The translations under genes and the position numbers were made by a program. Under the pieces are notes generated by a model, which was not told where the DNA came from, did no database searches, and was given only the letters and a program-made list of their open reading frames with translations. Source: JASJBU01 sp965372385 (GTDB taxonomy: Bacteria; Pseudomonadota; Gammaproteobacteria; Chromatiales; Chromatiaceae). From it: DNA of 38,475 nt. The stretch lies in NCBI GenBank assembly GCA_965372385.1, contig CBDVCD010000004.1:1-38475 (forward strand), given 5' to 3'. Shown piece by piece: positions 32,655 to 38,475 of this stretch. Position 1 is the stretch's first letter; each line of letters starts with the position of its first letter.

Positions 32655-33539
32655 ATGATGAAAAAGAGTCCGGTGCTGTTTGGTGAGGTCCTGTTCGACT
32701 GTTTCGAGGACGGCAGCCGGGTGCTTGGTGGCGCCCCCTTCAATGTGGCCTGGCACCTGCAGGCATTCGGCTGCAAGCCCCTCTTCATCAGCCGGGTGGG
32801 TGATGACCCCTTGGCCCGGCAGATACGCGACACCATGCAGCACTGGGGCATGACCACCGCAGGCCTGCAAAAAGACTCGGCTCACCCCACCGGAGAGGTC
32901 AAGGTCACACTCAGGGATGGGCAACCCAGTTTCGATATCGTTTCGGACCGGGCCTATGACCATATCCAGGCGGATGCATTACCACCGATGGAACCGGCCC
33001 TGATCTATCATGGCAGCCTGGGGCTCAGGCTGCCCGAATCGGCCACCAGCCTCGAATACCTGCTACAGAAGCACCCGGCTCCAGTCTTCATGGATGTAAA
33101 TCTGAGACCACCCTGGTGGGAGCGGGAACAGCTTGAACGGCTGCTCGACCGCGCCAGCTGGGTGAAGATTAACGACGCTGAACTGGAGACCCTAATTGAT
33201 GGATCGGACGACATTAAGGCCAAGGCCCAGACCCTGCTGCGGCGTCATGACCTGACCTGGGTCATCATAACTCAGGGGGCAAAGGGTGCTTTCATTCTCG
33301 ACAACAGCAACAGCCTCATTGAAACAACACCCGCTTCGGAAACCAAGGTGGTGGATACCGTGGGCGCCGGGGATGCCTTCGCCTCAATCTGCATCGTCGG
33401 TCTGCTGCACGACTGGCCACTCCCTCTGATTATGCAACGGGCCCAGCAGTTTGCCTCATTGCTGGTTGGGCAACGGGGCGCCACCATCAACGATTTCGCA
33501 ACCTATCGGCCACTCATAGACGAGTGGCGACTCGCTTAG
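32655..33539 (+). CDS. PfkB-family sugar kinase, probable fructokinase
   Basis: 294 residues. The ribokinase/PfkB fold shows the N-terminal signature VLGGAPFNVAWHLQAFG (GGAPFN binds the sugar) and the C-terminal DTVGAGDAFAS (residues 234-244), with catalytic base Asp240. The order sps-fructokinase is known in sucrose operons of methanotrophs and ammonia oxidisers, where the kinase returns fructose released by sucrose breakdown to fructose-6-phosphate; this is the most likely role. No sucrose synthase is visible. The ribosome binding site is weak, and the gene starts about 20 bp after the palindrome. Its TAG stop begins another repeat. Confidence 0.85.
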   Translation: MMKKSPVLFGEVLFDCFEDGSRVLGGAPFNVAWHLQAFGCKPLFISRVGDDPLARQIRDTMQHWGMTTAGLQKDSAHPTGEVKVTLRDGQPSFDIVSDRAYDHIQADALPPMEPALIYHGSLGLRLPESATSLEYLLQKHPAPVFMDVNLRPPWWEREQLERLLDRASWVKINDAELETLIDGSDDIKAKAQTLLRRHDLTWVIITQGAKGAFILDNSNSLIETTPASETKVVDTVGAGDAFASICIVGLLHDWPLPLIMQRAQQFASLLVGQRGATINDFATYRPLIDEWRLA

Positions 33540-33560
33540 GGCCGCGGAAAATAAACTATC
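33537..33560 (+). repeat. TTAGGGCC-type repeat tip, single copy
   Basis: TTAGGGCCGCGGAAAATAAA at 33537 onward matches the tips of the family B palindrome. The TAG in it is the stop codon of the sugar kinase. No partner arm is found before orn. Confidence 0.6.
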
Positions 33561-33626
33561 CAGGCTCACGGACCAGCATCCCACGGGCTTTTCTGAGGTG
33601 ACGGGTCAGGCTTTACAACAATATCA

Positions 33627-34175
33627 TCAGGGAAGACGCAGAAAGTAGTCCCGATAGAATCGCATCTCGTTGATGGAATCCCGGATATCCTCCAGTGCCA
33701 GATGTTTGGAGTCCTTTTTAAACCCATCCGCGATATCAGGCGCCCAACGCAGGGCCAGCTCCTTCAGGGTACTGACATCCAGATTCCGGTAGTGAAAATA
33801 GTCTTCCAGTTTCGGCATGGTGCGAGCCATGAAGCGCCGATCCTGACAGATGGTGTTGCCACACATCGGCGAGGCCCCCGCCGGCACAAACTGCTTGAGA
33901 AACGAGATGGTCTCAGCCTCCGCGGATGCCTCGTCACGGCTGCTGGCCCGCACCCTTTCAATCAAGCCGGACCCACCATGTTGTTGCTGATTCCACTCAT
34001 CCATAGCGTGCAGTATTTCATCGGGCTGATAAATGGCGATCACCGGCCCCTCCGCCAGGATATTCAGATTTGAATCAGTCACAACAGTGGCGATTTCGAT
34101 GATCTGATCGTTGAGGGTATCAAGACCCGTCATCTCCAGATCGATCCAAATCAGATTGCCGAGGTCTTGAGCCAT
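33627..34175 (-). CDS. orn: oligoribonuclease
   Basis: A 182-residue DEDDh exoribonuclease that finishes RNA decay by degrading di- to pentaribonucleotides, including pGpG from cyclic-di-GMP turnover. Catalytic residues are in place: Asp12 and Glu14 (WIDLEMTGLD), Asp in ICQDRRFM, and His/Asp in HLALEDIRDS. AAGGA lies 7 nt before the ATG. It diverges from the M48 protease gene. Location beside rsgA is usual in gammaproteobacteria, here with two genes between them. Confidence 0.97.
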   Translation of the reverse strand: MAQDLGNLIWIDLEMTGLDTLNDQIIEIATVVTDSNLNILAEGPVIAIYQPDEILHAMDEWNQQQHGGSGLIERVRASSRDEASAEAETISFLKQFVPAGASPMCGNTICQDRRFMARTMPKLEDYFHYRNLDVSTLKELALRWAPDIADGFKKDSKHLALEDIRDSINEMRFYRDYFLRLP

Positions 34176-34266
34176 ATTTTTCCTTGGTAAGTGACGGGTT
34201 GATTTGCAGAGAGATTCTAGCAGGAAGCCGGCTCAGACTGTATTCTTGATACCATTGACCGCAACA

Positions 34267-35535
34267 ATGGAAAAATACACCCTACAAATGGCCCTGTTTA
34301 CCCAACTCTTTCTCCTTGTCTTGGCAGCCGGCACGCTTTTACAGCTCTGGCTGTTGGGCCGCCATCTTCACCATGTCGCGCGACATAGAGATAGCGTTCC
34401 CGCTGATTTTGCCGACTCGATTCGTTTGCGCGATCATCAAAAGGCCGCCGACTACACGACGGCCAAGGGGGAGATTGCTCGCCTGGAGATCATCTTCGGC
34501 AGCCTGTTGTTGTTGCTCTGGACCCTGGGTGGCGGGCTGGATCTGCTGAACCGGTTCTGGCTTGGCCTGGAGATGGATCCGCTGTTCAGTGGTGTTGCCC
34601 TTATCTTCTCGGTGCTGTTCATTTCCAGCCTGCTGGATCTCCCTTTTACCGCCTGGCGCACATTCAGGATCGAATCGGCCTATGGCTTTAATCGTACCTC
34701 TGTTCCCCAGTTTGTGAAGGACCGATTCCTGGGTGCACTGCTCGGCTTGTTGCTGGGAGGGCCTCTGGTGTGGGTCATTCTCTGGCTGATGGAATCCGCG
34801 GGCCCATTCTGGTGGTTTGCCGCCTGGCTGGTGTGGATAACATTTACCCTCATGTTGACCTGGGTCTATCCCAGGATCATTGCACCGATCTTCAATCGCT
34901 TCACTCCCCTCGAGGAGGGGGAGATGCGTCAACGCATTCAGGGACTGCTGCAGCGCTGCGGCTTTACCAGCGACGGTATCTTCGTCATGGATGGCTCCAA
35001 ACGTTCCAGTCATGGTAATGCCTATTTCACCGGCTTCGGCAACAACAAACGTATCATCTTTTTCGACACCCTGCTCAAGTCCCTCTCGCCCAATGAGATG
35101 GAGGCCGTCTTGGCCCATGAACTGGGACATTTTCGTCGTCGGCATATCATCAAGCAGATGCTGCTGATGGCGATTCTCTCTCTGGCTGGCCTGGCATTGC
35201 TGGGCTGGCTGTCGGAGCAGGGCTGGTTCTTCCAGAATCTGGGGGTAAGCCAACCTTCAGATGCTTCAGCTCTGTTGCTTTTCCTGCTGGCTGCACCGGT
35301 ATTTACCCTGTTTTTGTCGCCGCTGGGCAGTTATCTGTCACGTCGCCATGAATTCGAGGCCGACGACTATGCGGTGGCTCAAACCAATGGGAGACATCTG
35401 ATCAAAGCCCTGGTCAAACTGTATCAGGAGAATGCAAGCACATTGACACCGGACCCGCTCTACTCCATGTTTCATGACAGTCACCCACCGGCACCGGTAC
35501 GCATTGCACATATTTCACAACAAAACAGAGGATAG
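34267..35535 (+). CDS. M48 zinc metalloprotease (Ste24/CAAX-protease-like)
   Basis: About 422 residues from ATG 34267 with about six membrane segments. The zinc site is H284-E285-x2-H288 (LAHELGHFRRRH) with the third ligand Glu364 in HEFEADDYAV. The N-terminal membrane bundle and the AYGFNRTS segment are typical of Ste24-type M48A peptidases, which act at the inner membrane; substrates in bacteria are unknown. The longest frame begins with a TTG at 34204, but that segment is not conserved. No good ribosome binding site is seen, so the start is uncertain. It is followed after 12 bp by the cytochrome gene. Confidence 0.9.
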   Translation: MEKYTLQMALFTQLFLLVLAAGTLLQLWLLGRHLHHVARHRDSVPADFADSIRLRDHQKAADYTTAKGEIARLEIIFGSLLLLLWTLGGGLDLLNRFWLGLEMDPLFSGVALIFSVLFISSLLDLPFTAWRTFRIESAYGFNRTSVPQFVKDRFLGALLGLLLGGPLVWVILWLMESAGPFWWFAAWLVWITFTLMLTWVYPRIIAPIFNRFTPLEEGEMRQRIQGLLQRCGFTSDGIFVMDGSKRSSHGNAYFTGFGNNKRIIFFDTLLKSLSPNEMEAVLAHELGHFRRRHIIKQMLLMAILSLAGLALLGWLSEQGWFFQNLGVSQPSDASALLLFLLAAPVFTLFLSPLGSYLSRRHEFEADDYAVAQTNGRHLIKALVKLYQENASTLTPDPLYSMFHDSHPPAPVRIAHISQQNRG

Positions 35536-35547
35536 AGGAGGAAAAAC

Positions 35548-35835
35548 ATGCGACATTCCCTGACAGCCTTCAGTCTGATGGCCCTGTTCATGGCATCGCC
35601 CAGTCAGGCCACGGATATTCACAAAGGCAAGTCACTGCTGGACCAGCACTGTGTCCGTTGTCACGGCAGTGAGGTCTACACCCGTGAAGAGAGGCGGGTT
35701 AGCAGCCTGCCTGGCCTGCATAAACAGGTGCAGCGATGTGAACAGATGCTGGGACTCACCTGGTTCGACGAAGATATCAACAACACCGCGGGATATCTCA
35801 ACCAGCAATATTATAAATTTGGCACCAAACCTTGA
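35548..35835 (+). CDS. small periplasmic monohaem cytochrome c
   Basis: 95 residues with a signal peptide (about 1-21, cleavage after SQA). The haem motif is C35-V-R-C38-H39. The sixth ligand is not obvious; Met67 in CEQMLGLTW or a Lys/His could serve. The extra cysteine beside that Met is unusual. AGGAGG lies 6 nt before the ATG, right behind the M48 stop, so the two are probably one operon. The ending TAGYLNQQYYKFGTKP is like that of the short cytochromes encoded beside M48 genes in some proteobacteria, but I cannot name the electron partner. Confidence 0.88.
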   Translation: MRHSLTAFSLMALFMASPSQATDIHKGKSLLDQHCVRCHGSEVYTREERRVSSLPGLHKQVQRCEQMLGLTWFDEDINNTAGYLNQQYYKFGTKP

Positions 35836-35850
35836 ACCTAGGTTAAATTT

Positions 35851-36858
35851 ATGGGTAGGCGTCGTCTCACCCAGCGTCAGAGAGCCAGAATCCAGGCCAT
35901 TCAGGAACAACGCAGGGAAAAGCTTGCATTACGTGCAGAGCAGTCGCTGACCGATTCGAACGGCGCATTGGCGGAGGGTCGGGTGATCATCCGGCATGGT
36001 GCCACCCTGGGTGTGGAGGCTGTCGATGGGAGACTCTATCAATGCCTCACCCGGCAAAATATTGGCCACCCGGTCTGTGGTGACCGGGTGGTCTTGCAGA
36101 CGATTGATGAGACCGCAGGGGTAGTTACCGCCCTATTGCCCCGAGTGAGCGTCCTCAGCCGACCCGATTATAGTGGCCAGGAAAAACCCCTGGCTGCCAA
36201 TATCGATCTACTCGTTATCGTTCTGGCCCCACGTCCCGAACCCAGCGGTTATCTGCTCGATCAGTACCTGATCACCGCGGAGACCATCGGGATTCAGGCC
36301 CTGATTGCCATCAACAAGATCGATCTGTTACAAGGAGACACACGGAGAGAGTTTGTAAAGGAATTTGATCACTATTGCCGGATCGGCTATCCCCTGGTGG
36401 AGATCAGTGACAAACAGGAACATGGACTGGATAAACTGATTGCATGGTTAAATGGTAAAACCAGCATTCTGGTAGGCCAATCGGGTGTGGGCAAATCATC
36501 TCTGATCAATGCCCTGCTCCCCTCCCTGGAGTTGGAGACCGGTCGGCTCTCGCAAGCCACCGGGCTGGGTCGCCACACCACATCCGCCGCAACCTGTTAC
36601 CATCTGCCTCAGGGGGGTGATCTAATCGACTCCCCCGGGGTACGCAGCTTCCGTCTCACCAGCCTGTCGATCAACCAACTGGAGCAGGGCTTCCCTGAAT
36701 TCCGGCCTTATCTGGGCCTGTGTCGCTTTAAAAACTGCTCCCATGAGCATGAACCCGGGTGCGCTATCCGTGAGGCCGCGGAGCAGAGTAAGATCAACCC
36801 GCAACGTCTGGAGAATTTTCTCAGACTGAGCAGAACGATTTCGACCTCCCCCGCATGA
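35851..36858 (+). CDS. rsgA: ribosome small-subunit GTPase RsgA
   Basis: A 335-residue circularly permuted GTPase that checks 30S maturation. Order: an OB-fold (about 40-110), then G4 NKID (155-158), G1 GQSGVGKS (209-216), G3 DSPG (260-263), and a C-terminal zinc knuckle with C291, C296, H298/H300 and C304. The basic N-terminus (GRRRLTQRQRARI) suits rRNA binding. It lies 15 bp after the cytochrome gene and its TGA overlaps the ATG of the next gene (ATGA). Confidence 0.96.
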   Translation: MGRRRLTQRQRARIQAIQEQRREKLALRAEQSLTDSNGALAEGRVIIRHGATLGVEAVDGRLYQCLTRQNIGHPVCGDRVVLQTIDETAGVVTALLPRVSVLSRPDYSGQEKPLAANIDLLVIVLAPRPEPSGYLLDQYLITAETIGIQALIAINKIDLLQGDTRREFVKEFDHYCRIGYPLVEISDKQEHGLDKLIAWLNGKTSILVGQSGVGKSSLINALLPSLELETGRLSQATGLGRHTTSAATCYHLPQGGDLIDSPGVRSFRLTSLSINQLEQGFPEFRPYLGLCRFKNCSHEHEPGCAIREAAEQSKINPQRLENFLRLSRTISTSPA

Positions 36859-37343
36859 TCGAAATTATCGAAATCAAGCTTCTTCTCTTACTGCTGACTG
36901 CCAATGGCGCACCTATTCTGGCACGTCTGGCACTTGACTCCCGTTTTTCTTTCCCCCTGGATGGGGGTAAGAAAACCTCTATGGGTAGACCCATACTCGG
37001 TGCCTCCAAAACCTACAGAGGTGTCCTGGCAGCCATACTCTCAACGGCAATGATTGCACCCTGGTTGGGATTTTCATGGGGGTTCGGCGCAACCATTGGT
37101 ATGTTGGCGATGGCGGGTGATCTTTTGGCCAGCTTTACCAAGCGTCGTCTGGACCTACCCTCCAGCAGTCAGGCCATGGGATTGGATCAGATACCGGAAT
37201 CGCTGATTCCTCTGCTCTACGCTAAGTTCATCCTGAACCTGGCTTGGCTTTCCGTGCTGGCAACAGTGCTGGCATTCTGGATCGGCGAAATTCTGCTCTC
37301 CTTATTGTTATTCAGGGTGGGAATTCGCCGGCATCCCTATTAG
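36855..37343 (+). CDS. CarS-like (CDP-archaeol synthase family) membrane protein
   Basis: 162 residues, four or five membrane segments. The family signature is visible: NGAPILARL near the N-terminus, then LDGGKKTSMGRPILGASKTYRG (residues about 34-55), GDLLASFTKRRLDLPSSSQAMGLDQIPESLIPLL and the hydrophobic C-terminal helix. Archaeal CarS moves CTP onto archaeol; bacterial members use an unknown lipid alcohol, so I name only the family. It starts in the rsgA stop (ATGA) and ends overlapping a convergent gene by 36 bp. Confidence 0.88.
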   Translation: MIEIIEIKLLLLLLTANGAPILARLALDSRFSFPLDGGKKTSMGRPILGASKTYRGVLAAILSTAMIAPWLGFSWGFGATIGMLAMAGDLLASFTKRRLDLPSSSQAMGLDQIPESLIPLLYAKFILNLAWLSVLATVLAFWIGEILLSLLLFRVGIRRHPY

Positions 37344-38267
37344 GTGATGCAGTGTTATCTCCGGTCGACAATTCAACCGCACCTCAACGATGGAGCAGCC
37401 AACCCCGGCAGATGTATACCCCTGCATGTTGTTGTGTTTCCATCGACCCACCCCGAGGGATCGGGGACACTTGGCATCCAGGGTCAATGGAAGTCCACCC
37501 GGCAGACATATCTGACCACCATGGGTATGCCCGCACAGGAACACATCGAAACCGGCGTGCGCGGCCTGAAGATAGACCTCCGGAGTGTGGGAGAGCAGTA
37601 GCGATACGGCATCATGCGGCACCGCCTCAGCTACCTTCTCAATATTGTCTACCCGATAGTAATGTGCGTCATCTATGCCCGCCAGGTAGATGGTCTCACC
37701 TGCCCGTTCGATTGCGCTGACTTCATTCAAAAGCACCGAAATCCCCATATCCTCCAGATCAGGCACCATGCGGATACTGTCGTGATTCCCTAATACCGCA
37801 TAGATCGGTGCTTTGAGTTCGGTACAGAGAGAGCGCATACCCGCCATCGCTCCATCGATCGGACCATAAGTACTGGCACGGTAATCACCGGTCAACACGC
37901 AGATATCGTAGTCCAGCCGACTGACCTGTTCGATCAGTGCCTCCGTGGTGGGCGCATACATGTCAACGTGCAGGTCACTGAGATGCATCAGGGTAACCCC
38001 CTCAAATGCCGTTGGCAGGTTCGCTAGCACCAGCTCGTTGTGCTGAATACGAAAATTCAGCGTATTTCTCCGTCCCCGCCAATAGAGACCAGAGCATTTA
38101 AGTGCATAGCGAATCAGTGAATGAATGGAATACCAGTTCTCAGGATGAAAAAAATTGAACCCTTTGCCGAAAACCCGAGGTAGTGACTCATCCTCAATAC
38201 CGAGTCGTTGGCGGGCATGTACCCTGCCCAGGCGTTTTTGTAGGCGCGCAATAGGGTCCGAGTTCAT
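37308..38267 (-). CDS. calcineurin-like metallophosphoesterase
   Basis: 319 residues. All dimetal motifs are present: D98-L-H100 (LMHLSDLH), GD128Y, GN161-H162-D, LLLSHTPE and GHTHGGQI. An N-terminal region of about 90 residues (NFFHPENWYSIHSLIRYAL) has no signal peptide, so the enzyme is probably cytoplasmic or membrane-associated. YkuE- and LpxH-like relatives act on phospholipids, UDP-sugars or nucleotides; substrate unknown here. Its last 12 codons overlap the end of the CarS-like gene on the other strand. Only 5 bp separate the ATG from the tip of a repeat, so its promoter must lie within or beyond that element. Confidence 0.92.
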   Translation of the reverse strand: MNSDPIARLQKRLGRVHARQRLGIEDESLPRVFGKGFNFFHPENWYSIHSLIRYALKCSGLYWRGRRNTLNFRIQHNELVLANLPTAFEGVTLMHLSDLHVDMYAPTTEALIEQVSRLDYDICVLTGDYRASTYGPIDGAMAGMRSLCTELKAPIYAVLGNHDSIRMVPDLEDMGISVLLNEVSAIERAGETIYLAGIDDAHYYRVDNIEKVAEAVPHDAVSLLLSHTPEVYLQAAHAGFDVFLCGHTHGGQICLPGGLPLTLDAKCPRSLGVGRWKHNNMQGYTSAGVGCSIVEVRLNCRPEITLHHLIGMPANSHPE

Positions 38268-38272
38268 AACCT

Positions 38273-38309
38273 AGTGTGGTGTAACGTATAAAGTGTACAT
38301 ATCAGCGTG
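38273..38309. repeat. left end of MITE-like element, expanded form
   Basis: AGTGTGGTGTAACGTATAAA followed by GTGTACATATCAGCGTG repeats the left 37 bp of the 18951-19012 element with two differences. Instead of the inverted right end, a different palindrome follows, so the other tip would be beyond the window. Confidence 0.8.
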
Positions 38310-38402
38310 GCGAGAAGCCGTTAGCTGCAAGGCGCGTCTCGCAGGGAATGGCATGCCCTTTCTAAGAGACGCAACGCAGCAGATGACGGCTTCTCGCCAC
38401 GC
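38305..38402. repeat. 98-bp nested hairpin
   Basis: GCGTGGCGAGAAGCCGT (38305-38321) pairs perfectly with ACGGCTTCTCGCCACGC (38386-38402). Inside, GCGTCTC (38334-38340) pairs with GAGACGC (38366-38372) around AGGGAATGGCATGCCCT (38343-38359). Beyond it the sequence (to 38475) has further short inverted words (CCTGCGTTGCAGC against GCTGCAAGGCG). No coding. Confidence 0.85.
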
Positions 38403-38475
38403 CCGAAGGGAGGCCCACAAATGCCTCAATCCTGCGTTGCAGCCCTTGTTAAGGGAACGGCCATTAACGACGGAC

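Overview
The window looks like a chromosomal segment of a flagellated, moderately GC-rich gammaproteobacterium. The evidence is the Vibrio/Pseudomonas-type flagellar hierarchy (flrA-flrBC-fliEFGHIJ with sigma-54 promoters), the rpsF-rpsR-DUF2232-rplI-dnaB-alr-radA block, an rnr-rlmB pair, orn next to rsgA, and a two-domain sucrose-phosphate synthase. A marine or sulfur-oxidising Chromatiales-like host is my guess from this gene mix; nothing in the window proves it. No rRNA, tRNA, CRISPR array or complete insertion sequence was recognised.

Layout. 1-3.9 kb: a small secreted Cys-rich protein, a very large DUF349/HEAT-repeat protein and a gene remnant. 3.8-13.7 kb: a flagellar block on the minus strand. 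FlrA (sigma-54 master regulator) drives flrBC from a canonical -24/-12 promoter, and FlrC probably drives fliEFGHIJ from a second -24/-12 promoter directly behind its own stop codon. The block ends after fliJ at a strong bidirectional hairpin. 13.9-15.0 kb: a divergent pair, an FHA protein and a PilZ protein. 15.0-21.3 kb, minus strand: rpsF, rpsR, a DUF2232 membrane protein, rplI, dnaB, alr, radA, with a consensus sigma-70 promoter and a structured leader before rpsF. 21.5-24.4 kb, plus strand: an island that by eye is more AT-rich, holding an AraC-family regulator, a complete LpxC-type deacetylase and a small unknown protein, surrounded by palindromic repeats. 24.4-28.4 kb, minus strand: rnr, rlmB and an outer-membrane beta-barrel gene. 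28.5-30.1 kb: three small membrane proteins (PqiA-like, bacterial PH domain, unknown). 30.3-33.5 kb: sucrose-phosphate synthase and a PfkB sugar kinase, a compatible-solute module. 33.6-38.3 kb: orn, an M48 protease, a small cytochrome c, rsgA, a CarS-like membrane protein and a convergent metallophosphoesterase that overlaps it.

The most distinctive content is (i) the AraC/LpxC island, with two ATTGGCA direct repeats exactly 21 bp apart abutting a promoter-like sequence in front of the lpxC-like gene, a textbook AraC-type operator geometry; and (ii) at least four families of palindromic repeats. Two of these families repeatedly supply the stop codon of the neighbouring gene. One has a conserved core but unrelated, self-complementary outer arms in its two copies. 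One has a 20-bp tip in both a compact and an expanded form, and the expanded form sits 5 bp from a start codon.

Several starts were moved from the longest possible frame to an internal codon because of ribosome binding sites, gene overlaps or promoter positions; each entry says why. The first 77 bases hold no gene I can support.
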